In this document: piece by piece, positions 7,280 to 14,348 of the stretch
Position numbering within the stretch: position 1 is the stretch's first letter
How the letters are laid out: each line of letters starts with the position of its first letter
Notes under the pieces: model-generated
Told to the model about the DNA's origin: nothing
What the model saw: the letters and a program-made list of their open reading frames with translations, nothing else
Databases searched by the model: none
Translations under genes and position numbers: made by a program
NCBI GenBank assembly: GCA_963734065.1
Contig: CAVTFN010000003.1
Coordinates: forward strand, 1-64,000
DNA length: 64,000 nt
DNA from: DATBLE01 sp963734065
GTDB taxonomy: Bacteria > Actinomycetota > Thermoleophilia > Gaiellales > Gaiellaceae
Direction: 5' to 3'

Positions 7280-8027
7280 GAAGTCCTCCGCGATCCTTAC
7301 GATCGAGGATCTGGCCGTCGGTTACATCTCCGACGTACCGATCCTCGTTGGCGTGGAAGCCACGCTCGACGAAGGCGAGCTAGTGACGATTGTTGGTCCG
7401 AACGGCGCCGGGAAGTCAACCCTCATCCGGGCGGTGATCGGCCTCCTCAAACCGTGGTCCGGCCGCGTGCTCCTACGAGGGGATGACGTGACGGGGCGCA
7501 AGCCACACTCGCTCGTCGCTCGTGGAATCGGCTACGTCGCGCAGAGGGACAACGTGTTTGCCACTATGCCGGTTGAGGAGAACCTTGAGTTGGGAGCGCT
7601 GACGCTCCGCCAGGGCCGAGCGAAGGACCGTATCGCGGCGATGTACGACCTGTTTCCTCGCTTGCAGGCGCGGCGCAAGCAGCCGGCGGGCACGTTGTCG
7701 GGGGGAGAGCGCCAGATGCTAGCCCTCGCGCGAGCGCTCATGGCTGACCCGAGCGTCCTTCTGCTGGACGAGCCGTCCGCGGGTCTCTCCCCTCTCGCGA
7801 TCGACGTGATCTTCGAGAAGATCGAAGAGATCAACGACTCTGGCGTCGCGGTGCTAATGGTCGAGCAGAACGCCCGCAGGGCGCTGGCCATGTCTCACCG
7901 GGGCTACGTCCTTGAGGCGGGACGGAACCGCTTCGAGGGTCGCGGCCCCGACCTGCTCAACAACCCGGAAGTCGTTGACCTCTACCTGGGTGGTTCTCGG
8001 CCGACCGCCCCATACCTTGAGGCCTGA
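7272..8027 (+). CDS. livF: Branched-chain amino-acid-type ABC ATPase LivF
   Basis: 251 residues when started at GTG 7272, which overlaps the livG stop. An in-frame start at 7239 would add 11 non-conserved residues. Walker A is GPNGAGKST, the Q-loop is GYVAQRDNVFATMPVEENL, the signature LSGGERQMLALARALM, Walker B LLLDEPSAGLSP and the switch VEQNARRAL. The Q-loop and N-V-F-x-x-M-x-V-x-E-N-L are typical of LivF. It ends converging on the small gene at 8033. Confidence 0.93.
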   Translation: MSKKSSAILTIEDLAVGYISDVPILVGVEATLDEGELVTIVGPNGAGKSTLIRAVIGLLKPWSGRVLLRGDDVTGRKPHSLVARGIGYVAQRDNVFATMPVEENLELGALTLRQGRAKDRIAAMYDLFPRLQARRKQPAGTLSGGERQMLALARALMADPSVLLLDEPSAGLSPLAIDVIFEKIEEINDSGVAVLMVEQNARRALAMSHRGYVLEAGRNRFEGRGPDLLNNPEVVDLYLGGSRPTAPYLEA

Positions 8028-8032
8028 GACTC

Positions 8033-8410
8033 TCAGTTTTGAAGCAGGAAGAGTCGCCGCCCGATTCGCGCTTCTACACGGAGCATCCCGCCGAGCTCTG
8101 AAGCACGTACGGCGTGAACCAACCGTACGATCACGCTCAGGTCTTCGACGTCGTAGAGGATGTAGATCGAATATGGCAGGGAACTCGGCTGCCCAGTCGA
8201 GAGCACGTCGTCGTCCATCGAGCCGACTAATCGCGCGCCGCTTTCTTCGGCGGTGCGTAAGAGACCGGACAGCAGATCGAGGGAGTGGCCTCGTGTCTCA
8301 GCCGATGCCGCGTACCAGCCGTCCGTGGAGGCGACGAGGACGAGGACCCGGAATGGCGGCTCGAAGGACGGAGCCGTGTACGCAGGTGGAAGCGACGGGG
8401 ACACGGCCAC
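8033..8410 (-). CDS. Uncharacterised protein, 125 residues
   Basis: Encoded opposite to the liv genes and placed between livF and the binding-protein gene. It has a clear alpha/beta pattern: FRVLVLVASTDGWYAA (strand plus loop), RGHSLDLLSGLLRTAEESGA (helix), LPYSIYILYDVEDLSVIVRL (strand-turn-helix) and a basic end RVEARIGRRLFLL. The alternation of hydrophobic strands with amphipathic helices argues for a real folded protein, possibly a dimeric ferredoxin-like fold. I do not recognise a named family. Its position inside the liv locus suggests a link to the imported compound. The first 12 residues are low complexity, so the start is uncertain. Confidence 0.7.
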   Translation of the reverse strand: MAVSPSLPPAYTAPSFEPPFRVLVLVASTDGWYAASAETRGHSLDLLSGLLRTAEESGARLVGSMDDDVLSTGQPSSLPYSIYILYDVEDLSVIVRLVHAVRASELGGMLRVEARIGRRLFLLQN

Positions 8411-8435
8411 CGCACGACGCTAGCAGACCGCGTTG

Positions 8436-8441
8436 TATAGT
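8436..8441 (+). promoter_or_regulatory. Possible -10 element for the liv binding-protein gene
   Basis: TATAGT lies 55 bp before the ATG at 8496, in the only AT-rich patch of the intergenic gap. No convincing -35 box is visible at the expected distance, so this is a weak call. Confidence 0.3.
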
Positions 8442-8495
8442 CGTCTCGCGGGACCCGCCTGATCCCGGCAAGGCCAACAAGAAGGGGGCCGAGAG

Positions 8496-9752
8496 ATGAC
8501 CAGAGTCATTCGCCTAACGTCGGTGCTATGCATCGTTGCCCTCGTCGCGGCAGCCAGCGGGAGCACCGCTGATGGAAAAAAGTCTTCGGGATACACGCTT
8601 CGGATCGGTGATGTCGTCCCGTTCACCGGCGTGTCGGCGGTTTACGGTCCTGCGTATGCCAAGGCCGCTGGTCTTGCTGTCCAGCAGGCAAAGAGAGCAC
8701 TCCGTCAGGCAGGCGTCACCGATATCAAGATTCAGATCTCCCACGCGGACGATGGAACCACGCCCGACGGTGCGGTGAACGCAGCGCGAAAACTGATCGC
8801 CAGCGGCGCGAACTGCATGTTGGGCGCGCTGACGTCGGGAAACTCGATTGCCATGGCACAGGCGGCAACCATCCCGGCGCGCGTGCCGCAAATCGGACCG
8901 AATAACTCGAGTCCGGCTCTGACCACGCTGGCCGACAACGGTTACTACTTCCGCACCATGCCGTCCGACGCGCTGCAGGCGCCGATTCTCGCGAAGGTGA
9001 TCGTGCAGGAACTCGGGAAGGGTGCGACCGTCTCGATCGCGGGAAGAAACGACGCGTTCGGCACGGGGCTCCTTCCGCCGCTTAAGGTCGCGCTCCAAAA
9101 GGGGGGCATCCAGGTCCGAGGGCCTCTCTTCTACGATCCGACTGCTGCGAGCTACGACTCGGAAGCCGCTGACATCGTCAAAGGGAACCCCGATGCGTAT
9201 GTGATCCTTGACTTCCCCGGGAACTACGCGAAGATCGCCGCCTCCCTCCTGCGCACGGGCAAGTTCAACGGGAGCAAGCTGTTCGTTGCGGGCGGATGGC
9301 CAGCGACCATTCCGTCGTTCATCCCGACATCGTCTCTCGAGGGTGCACGCGGGACCGTCGCCGGCTCGCCTCTTGGCACCCGTGCTGGTGATGCGTTCAG
9401 CAAGCTCTTCACGAGCTCTCCGGGAACCAAGGATCGCCAGACCCTTGAGGTCAACAACTTCGACGGTGCGATGCTCTGTATCCTCGCCTCGATCGCCGCG
9501 AAATCCGGCAAGGGCTCCGACATCGTTAAGCAGATTCAGCGAGTCGCGTCGCCTCCGGGCCGGACGTACACGTACCTCAATCTGACCGCTGCGATCAAGG
9601 CAATCAGAGCCGGCAAGGACATCAATTACGAAGGGGCGGGCGGCTCTGACGACCTCGACAAGAATGGCGACTTGCAGTCGGCGATTTACAACGTCTTCAA
9701 GTACCAGAATGGAAACCAGGTGGTCGTGAGGCAAATCAAGATCAAGAAATAG
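8496..9752 (+). CDS. ABC substrate-binding protein, LivK-like
   Basis: 418 residues from the ATG at 8496, behind GGGGGC/GAG purines. Residues 1-22 form a signal peptide (LTSVLCIVALVAAASG) without a typical lipobox. The mature part begins LRIGDVVPFTGVSAVYGPAY, the type-I periplasmic-binding fold of amino-acid/amide receptors. SGANCMLGALTSGNSIAMAQ and NNSSPALTTLADNGYYFRTM mark the ligand cleft. Its own promoter-bearing gap separates it from livF. The ligand is probably a branched or aromatic amino acid, or an amide, judging from the hydrolase downstream, but the family is promiscuous. Confidence 0.9.
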   Translation: MTRVIRLTSVLCIVALVAAASGSTADGKKSSGYTLRIGDVVPFTGVSAVYGPAYAKAAGLAVQQAKRALRQAGVTDIKIQISHADDGTTPDGAVNAARKLIASGANCMLGALTSGNSIAMAQAATIPARVPQIGPNNSSPALTTLADNGYYFRTMPSDALQAPILAKVIVQELGKGATVSIAGRNDAFGTGLLPPLKVALQKGGIQVRGPLFYDPTAASYDSEAADIVKGNPDAYVILDFPGNYAKIAASLLRTGKFNGSKLFVAGGWPATIPSFIPTSSLEGARGTVAGSPLGTRAGDAFSKLFTSSPGTKDRQTLEVNNFDGAMLCILASIAAKSGKGSDIVKQIQRVASPPGRTYTYLNLTAAIKAIRAGKDINYEGAGGSDDLDKNGDLQSAIYNVFKYQNGNQVVVRQIKIKK

Positions 9753-9801
9753 TCGGAGTCGCGCCCTCGGTCTAGACGGCCGTGGCAGCGAGAACGTTCC
9801 G

Positions 9802-10233
9802 ATGCACGAGTTATCGCATTGCGCCACCACTGTTTGCGAGTGCGCCGCCGAGGCGGCGCACTCGTTTCTCGCCGACGCCACAAAGCTGGGGTCGTGGGCC
9901 CTCGGCTGCTGGAACGCGCAGCCGATTGGGGAGCACGCTGTGCGAGGAACGTCTCTCTTCGACGGCGAGACGTCGGTCGTGCGTATCTCGGCCAAACCCG
10001 ACCTCATCGTCGACTACGTTGTGGAGGATGTGGAGGATGTGGAGGGGTCGAGGGGGCCGCGCGTCAGCGCGCGAGTCGTTCCCGGAGCGGTTGTCGGACT
10101 TCCAGAGACGCACTGCCTAGTGACGCTCGTCGCCTGGAGGACTCTCAACATGAGCGACGATCGCTGGGCCCGGCTCACCGCAAGCCACGACGTCGAGGTG
10201 TTGCTCGTGAAGGCAGGTGTCGAAGCTTTGTGA
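9802..10233 (+). CDS. SRPBCC-like ligand-binding protein
   Basis: 143 residues from the ATG at 9802. It begins TVCECAAEAAHSFLADATKL, then GSWALGCWNAQPIG and SLFDGETSVVRISAKPDLIV, ending with a long helix MSDDRWARLTASHDVEVLLV. This order (entry helix, W-x-x-G, a set of beta strands, C-terminal helix) fits the START/SRPBCC fold that holds hydrophobic ligands. The 3' end overlaps the hydrolase start by 4 nt (GTGA), so the two are co-translated, and both probably act on the compound brought in by the liv transporter. Its fifth 9-mer repeat (VEDVEDVEG) comes from a short DNA repeat at 10021-10044. Confidence 0.7.
   Translation: MHELSHCATTVCECAAEAAHSFLADATKLGSWALGCWNAQPIGEHAVRGTSLFDGETSVVRISAKPDLIVDYVVEDVEDVEGSRGPRVSARVVPGAVVGLPETHCLVTLVAWRTLNMSDDRWARLTASHDVEVLLVKAGVEAL
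9837..9864. repeat. 28-bp near-perfect inverted repeat inside a coding region
   Basis: CGAGTGCGCCGCC and GGCGGCGCACTCG pair over 13 bp around a 2-nt centre GA. It lies 35 nt inside the SRPBCC-like gene and encodes part of CECAAEAAHSF. Confidence 0.6.
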
Positions 10234-11078
10234 GTCTCCCGCCTGCAGAAGTCGTCCATTACGGCGAGCATCCAGATCAGATCGCGAACCTGCACGTGCC
10301 GGCGCGCGACGGCGGACCGTGGCCCGCGATCGTGCTCATCCACGGGGGCTATTGGCGGGAGCGGTTCGACCGCACAACGCTCACGCCTATCGCGTGTGAT
10401 CTCGCTGCCAGTGGTTATCTGGCGTGGAACATCGAGTACCGCCGAGTCGGTCAGGAAGGGGGAGGGTGGCCCGGAACGTTCGACGACGTAGCGGCCGCCG
10501 CCGACAGGTTGGTCGACGTTCCCGCGGCCGATGTGTCATCGGCCGTCGTCGTCGGTCATTCTGCTGGCGGACACCTCGCTCTTTGGCTCGCCGCTCGTTT
10601 TCGGCTACCTGCAGGAGCGCCGGGCTCGCTGCCACGCTTTCGACCGAGAGGTGTCGTCTCGATCGCTGGTGTTGCAGATCTCGCTCGAGGATACGAAGCT
10701 AACCTTGGCGGCGGGGCGTGCAGCGACCTTCTCGGAGGCGGGCTCGACGAGGTGCCCGAGCGATATTCGATGGCTTCTCCGGCGGCGCTGCTTCCTCTGG
10801 GCGTTCGGCAGTTAGCGGTTCACGGAGACCAGGACGTTCCTGTCCCGATAGATCAGAGCAGGGCGTACGTTGCGGATGCCCGATCTGCCGGCGACGAGAT
10901 CGAGCTCGTCGAGGTTGCGGGGGCCGACCACTTCGACGTCATCGATACGCAACACGTCGCCTGGGCGGCTGTGGTTGAGCGGCTGCCTGAGCTGTTCGGC
11001 GGTGATCCGCCGGCAAGGGGAACTCGGGAGGCTGGGGGCTCGGACGTTAAGGAGACATCTCGTGGCGGGCCTCACTAA
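10230..11078 (+). CDS. Alpha/beta hydrolase, kynurenine formamidase-like
   Basis: 282 residues from GTG at 10230. The oxyanion motif HGGYW (about residue 36) and nucleophile elbow GHSAGGHLALWLA (about 109) are those of the HGG-type carboxylesterase/arylformamidase group. VHGDQDVPVPIDQS supplies the acid Asp and GADHFDVID the catalytic His. Kynurenine formamidases of this type carry exactly H-G-G-Y-W, so hydrolysis of N-formylkynurenine or another amide/ester is the best guess. The gene overlaps the SRPBCC-like gene, and a downstream frame starts within its last codons. Confidence 0.85.
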   Translation: MSLPPAEVVHYGEHPDQIANLHVPARDGGPWPAIVLIHGGYWRERFDRTTLTPIACDLAASGYLAWNIEYRRVGQEGGGWPGTFDDVAAAADRLVDVPAADVSSAVVVGHSAGGHLALWLAARFRLPAGAPGSLPRFRPRGVVSIAGVADLARGYEANLGGGACSDLLGGGLDEVPERYSMASPAALLPLGVRQLAVHGDQDVPVPIDQSRAYVADARSAGDEIELVEVAGADHFDVIDTQHVAWAAVVERLPELFGGDPPARGTREAGGSDVKETSRGGPH

Positions 11079-11634
11079 TTGGAGATGGTTGCGTCGTTTC
11101 TGGCATTCCGACATGGGCGTGGCACCGGCGACCTGGCAGTTTGCTGAACTTCTTCTCGTCTGCGAGGCCGCGGGCGTTAAGGCAGATCAAGCAGAGCCAG
11201 AGTTCGCAGCCTCTATCGGTGAGCTGACTGCGATCAAGAAAGCCGCCGCCCCAAGACCGACCAGCCAGGCACGCCACCGTGCAGAGGCAACGAGGCCCCG
11301 CGCACGGGCTTTCCTGCTCCAACGCGCACCCACCGAAGAAAGCTGGGCCACTCAAACATCCAAAGGCAGCGCGGCTCGAAACACAAGCCGAGAAGCACTC
11401 GACCCGAGCCTCCTCAAGGTGCCGAACGGCTGGACGTACAAACACGCGAGCTTGGCTGACGTGCTCGTCAGCTATTGGGCTTCACATCGGCGCTGCGCGA
11501 CGTCTTCGTCAATTGACCGGTGGGGCGTGGTCCGCGCCAAACAGCCGTCTGTGGCAAGTGCCAACCTGACGGCGAATGGCGCATCCTCCGAGCTACGTCT
11601 CCCAGAGTGGCCCGCCGAACTCTTCGTCATCTGA
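11062..11634 (+). CDS. Hypothetical protein with good ribosome site
   Basis: A GTG at 11062 sits 8 nt after AAGGAGA and overlaps the hydrolase end by 17 nt, the same coupling used upstream in this operon. The first about 60 residues (GLTNWRWLRRFWHSDMGVAP, then FAELLLVCEAAGVKADQAEP) look protein-like with amphipathic helices. The rest is Arg/Ala/Ser-rich and of doubtful quality. No family is recognised. The gene may be real only in its 5' part, or decaying. Confidence 0.35.
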   Translation: MAGLTNWRWLRRFWHSDMGVAPATWQFAELLLVCEAAGVKADQAEPEFAASIGELTAIKKAAAPRPTSQARHRAEATRPRARAFLLQRAPTEESWATQTSKGSAARNTSREALDPSLLKVPNGWTYKHASLADVLVSYWASHRRCATSSSIDRWGVVRAKQPSVASANLTANGASSELRLPEWPAELFVI

Positions 11635-11743
11635 ACCGCGGCCGCTTAGTTCGATGGGGTGGAAATGTGGGATAGACGCCCGTCGCTTCCGCCACCCCGG
11701 GCCTCGAATTCTCGCCGAGTGACACCCTAGGGTCGTCACGCGA

Positions 11744-11799
11744 GCGACCTCCTGGTCTGTCCATCGGAGGTCTCGACCTCTCGGCCACCTTCGCGGAGG
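11744..11799. repeat. Dispersed hairpin repeat, locus 4
   Basis: Two units, GCGACCTCCTGGTCTGTCCA with distal CGGAGGTC, then TCGACCTCTCGGCCACCTTC with CGGAGG. They lie in a 350-bp gap (11635-11985) that otherwise shows no gene. Confidence 0.65.
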
Positions 11800-11985
11800 A
11801 TGTCACGTTCAGCGCTCAGGTCGATACGCCGTGCGATGCAGTCGCGAAAAGATGCCGACTCGTGCCCGAACCGGAGGTCGAGCGTCGCGCCAGCTGAGTG
11901 CTTCGACCCGGAGGGCGTCTACGTGCGACCGGGTCATCCCTGAGCTGGGGACGCGAGACTACCCTTCGCGAATGGTGATGGCGGC

Positions 11986-12501
11986 GTGACCGGATGGGAG
12001 ACATCGGAGCGGGTGCTCGAGTCCGGCGGCTTCGAGTCGCGCCAGCGGATGCTCGTGGCGGACGCCGTGGTCGAGGCGTCCGAGGCCGGTGCCCGCACGC
12101 TTGGTGTCACCTATTGGCAGGCGGTCGACCGCTTGACACGTGGCGGTGTCCGCGCGAGCTGGACGGGTGACGGAGGCAAGTTGAAGCTGCTTGGCGGTGC
12201 GACGCTCCTTACCTTTGGGCGGCCGGAGCTCTCGTTCGACGGCGAGCTCGTCAGCTGCCGGCACGCGATCCAGGGTGGACTGCTGGCGCTCCGAGCCGGC
12301 GGGTCCGTCACGCTCGCACAGCGACGCGAGGGCGATCAGCAGGAGCTGAGCGTCACGGTCGAGGGGTACCTGCCCCGGCTTGCCGCCCGCGTGGGCGCGC
12401 CGCCGTGGACGGGGATGCTCTATGCGAAAGGGCAAAGCCCTATCCATGCCGCGGTCAGCTTCCGCTACTTCGAGCTCCTGTTGCGGAGCCGGGACTCGTG
12501 A
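11986..12501 (+). CDS. Conserved hypothetical protein, 171 residues
   Basis: GTG at 11986. The helical N-terminus (RQRMLVADAVVEASEAGART, TYWQAVDRLTRGGVRASWTG) is followed by a beta-rich part: GGKLKLLGGATLLTFGRPEL, SCRHAIQGGLLALRAGGSVT, QELSVTVEGYLPRLA. The end (HAAVSFRYFELLLRS) is amphipathic. The overall pattern suggests a compact lipid- or ligand-binding protein, possibly SRPBCC/DUF2867-like, but I cannot name it. Its stop overlaps the next gene by GTGA, so the two form an operon with the NAD(P)-binding protein and probably act on one substrate. Confidence 0.75.
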   Translation: MTGWETSERVLESGGFESRQRMLVADAVVEASEAGARTLGVTYWQAVDRLTRGGVRASWTGDGGKLKLLGGATLLTFGRPELSFDGELVSCRHAIQGGLLALRAGGSVTLAQRREGDQQELSVTVEGYLPRLAARVGAPPWTGMLYAKGQSPIHAAVSFRYFELLLRSRDS

Positions 12502-13358
12502 ACGTCACCGTTTTCGGTGCAACCGGCGTCGTCGGCCGGGCGCTCGTGCCCCTGCTGGCCGAGCATGAGCTGACGGCGGTTTCCCGCACCGCACGTGAGG
12601 AGCCCGGCGCCCGCTGCGTGGTTGCCGATGCGGCGAGCGGCGACGGCGTCGCCGCTGCCCTGGAAGGTGCGGACGTCGTCTACTACCTCGTCCACTCGCT
12701 CGGTGCGCGCGACTTCGAGGAGCAGGATCGCGCTGCGGCGGAGACGGTGGCGCGGGAGGCGGCGAACGCAGGTGTGCGCCAGATCGTCTACCTCGGCGGG
12801 CTCGGCGCCGACGACCCTGACGCGTCGCCGCACCTGCGCAGCCGCCGCGAGACCGGAGAGAGGCTCGCCTCCGCGGGCGTCCCGGTGACGACCATGCGCG
12901 CGGCCATGATCGTCGGCAAGGGGAGCGCCGCCTTCGAGACGATCCTCGGCCTGGTCAAACGGCTGCCGGTCATGGTGACGCCGAGTTGGGTCTCGACGCC
13001 GACGCAGCCGATCGCGCTGGACGACGTCGCTTGCTACCTGGCAGGCGTCTGCGGCAATGAGGCCGCGTACGGCGAGGGCTACGACACGGGCGGGCCGGAG
13101 GTGATGACCTACCGGGAGATGATCGAGCGGATCGCTGCTCTGCTCGGCCGGAAGCCGGCGATCGTCGAGGTGCCGGTGCTGACGCCGTACCTTTCCTCGC
13201 TCTGGCTCAACCTGGTCACCCCGGTGAGCGCGTCCGTCGCGCGGCCGCTTGTGGAAGGACTGCGCAACCCGACGATCGCGCGCGAGGAGCGGATCCGGAC
13301 GCTGCTGCCGCTCGACCTCACGCCATTCGACGAGGCGGCACGGCGAGCCCTCGCGTGA
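12498..13358 (+). CDS. NAD(P)H-binding atypical SDR
   Basis: 286 residues from GTG at 12498. FGATGVVGRALVPLLAEH is the atypical-SDR dinucleotide loop (T-G-x-x-G-x-x-G). ADVVYYLVHSLGARDFEEQD and IVYLGGLGADDPDASPHLRS identify the YbjT/DUF2867-type epimerase-like group, known for Y-L-V-H-S-L and a missing canonical Y-x-x-x-K. Typical members are complex I assembly-factor-like or quinone-binding reductases. The C-terminus continues with YDTGGPEVMTYREMIERIAA. It is co-translated with the 171-residue protein upstream. Confidence 0.88.
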   Translation: MNVTVFGATGVVGRALVPLLAEHELTAVSRTAREEPGARCVVADAASGDGVAAALEGADVVYYLVHSLGARDFEEQDRAAAETVAREAANAGVRQIVYLGGLGADDPDASPHLRSRRETGERLASAGVPVTTMRAAMIVGKGSAAFETILGLVKRLPVMVTPSWVSTPTQPIALDDVACYLAGVCGNEAAYGEGYDTGGPEVMTYREMIERIAALLGRKPAIVEVPVLTPYLSSLWLNLVTPVSASVARPLVEGLRNPTIAREERIRTLLPLDLTPFDEAARRALA

Positions 13359-13451
13359 GCAGCACGGGCACCTCGCTGGCTCGGAGTCGAGATCCCTTCG
13401 ATCCAGCCGCGCACCAGCAGCCGCTGCACGAGGCCCTTGGTGGGAGCCGGG

Positions 13452-13543
13452 GCGACCTCCTGGTCTGGCCCTGGGAGGTCTCGACATCCTGGACGCGGGC
13501 CAGAGGCGGCGCATCGACCTCCTGGCATGTGCGCCAGAAGGTC
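13452..13543. repeat. Dispersed hairpin repeat, locus 5 (three-unit array)
   Basis: Three units spaced about 29 bp: A, GCGACCTCCTGGTCTGGCCC with GGGAGGTC; B, TCGACATCCTGGACGCGGGC with CAGAGGCGG; C, ATCGACCTCCTGGCATGTGC with GCCAGAAGGTC. The order A-B-C with the same B loop (GACGCGGGC) recurs at 37058-37155. The last bases supply the hicA stop codon (13542-13544, minus strand). Confidence 0.75.
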
Positions 13544-13736
13544 AGCGCGGCGGATCAGGGATCCCGAGCTGACGGCAGATTGCGCGGGCGGTCCCGAAAG
13601 GGATCTCGCGATGGCGTGGGACGGTGACGGGTCGTTCTGCGGCCGGGCTGCGCCAGACGTCGTGGCGTGCGCCGTGCCTGACGCGCTCACAATCACGCTC
13701 GACGAGGTGTCGCTCGAGTTCACGGCGCGCCGTCAT
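13542..13736 (-). CDS. hicA: HicA-type mRNA interferase toxin
   Basis: 64 residues from the ATG at 13736. RELERHLVERDCERVRHGAR is the first helix and strand, followed by VWRSPAAERPVTVPRHREIP with the P-R-H-x-E-I/L motif holding the HicA catalytic histidine, and GTARAICRQLGI as the closing helix. The length fits HicA (about 60-80 residues), a double-stranded-RNA-binding-fold toxin that cleaves mRNA. The Gly-x-x-His of many HicA proteins appears as G-A-R-H. The gene is divergent from hicB, with 43 bp between starts; classical loci have both on one strand. The 3' end abuts a hairpin repeat array. Confidence 0.75.
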   Translation of the reverse strand: MTARRELERHLVERDCERVRHGARHDVWRSPAAERPVTVPRHREIPFGTARAICRQLGIPDPPR

Positions 13737-13779
13737 GGCCGAAGTATCGCGAGGCAGGTGCACCGAGTACGCTATTGGC
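13737..13779. promoter_or_regulatory. Shared 43-bp region between divergent hicA and hicB
   Basis: The only space available for both promoters and any autoregulatory operator. TACGCTATT just before the hicB ATG could be a -10 for a nearly leaderless hicB transcript. No clear inverted repeat is visible. Confidence 0.3.
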
Positions 13780-13998
13780 ATGGAGCTCCACGTGGTCTTC
13801 GAGCCGGATGAGGCAGGCTGGGTACGCGCGACGATTGAGGAGTTGCCGGGGGTGATCACCTGTGCTCCGACGCAAGATGAGGCACGAGCGCTGGTTCGTG
13901 ACGCGCTTGACGAGTGGCTTCAAGCCCTGACCTCGGCAGAGCGCGCCACCATCGGCGCCGAGGCAACTCGCGAGACGCTCACGCTGAGTGTCGCGTGA
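13780..13998 (+). CDS. hicB: HicB-type antitoxin
   Basis: 72 residues from the ATG at 13780. LHVVFEPDEAGWVRATIEEL then PGVITCAPTQDEARALVRDA and LDEWLQALTS is the HicB/UPF0150 ferredoxin-like domain (F-x-x-D-x-x-G-x-x-A/x-x-P-x-L-P-G, then T-x-x-E-A-x-x-x-x-x-D-A-L). The product has no recognisable C-terminal DNA-binding ribbon-helix-helix domain, so it belongs to the short HicB type. It should neutralise the HicA encoded divergently beside it. Confidence 0.75.
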   Translation: MELHVVFEPDEAGWVRATIEELPGVITCAPTQDEARALVRDALDEWLQALTSAERATIGAEATRETLTLSVA

Positions 13999-14109
13999 CC
14001 TTGCCGTTACAGGGGTAGCGCCAACGCACATTTGCTGCCGCGCTGGCGAGGTGGCGGGCCTCGTGACCCGCCTTGCCCGTGGCTGACCGGTGGGGCTGTC
14101 ACGCGAAAC

Positions 14110-14134
14110 GGCCTCCTGGTCTGGTCATCGGAGG
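14110..14134. repeat. Dispersed hairpin repeat, locus 6 (single unit)
   Basis: GGCCTCCTGGTCTGGTCATC with distal GGAGG. It sits in the 350-bp gap between hicB and the convergent flavoprotein gene. The rest of the gap (13999-14348) shows no gene. Confidence 0.6.
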
Positions 14135-14348
14135 ACGGCTGGGCAACTACTCGGAGGCCACCGGCCTGGCGGCGATGGGCACTTCGATTTTCCAGCCTCG
14201 CGGCCCGCCGGCTTGCACCGGCCTGCAGTTGGAAGGAGCTAACAGGGAAGTGCGTGCAAGACGTAGATCGGCCGGCGTATTCGCGCGCAAATGAAAGCGC
14301 GACGACGCAGAGCGAGGCCGCGCACAAGCGACCTCGCCCCAACGACGT

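Noticed and set aside
8033..8410. Shadow frame opposite a plus-strand gene
   Set aside because: There is no plausible plus-strand gene here, and the minus-strand product has a regular strand-helix pattern, so it was kept as a gene.
13452..13543. CRISPR array
   Set aside because: Units are about 29 bp and tandem, but they differ from one another, have no separate spacers and no cas genes are in the window.
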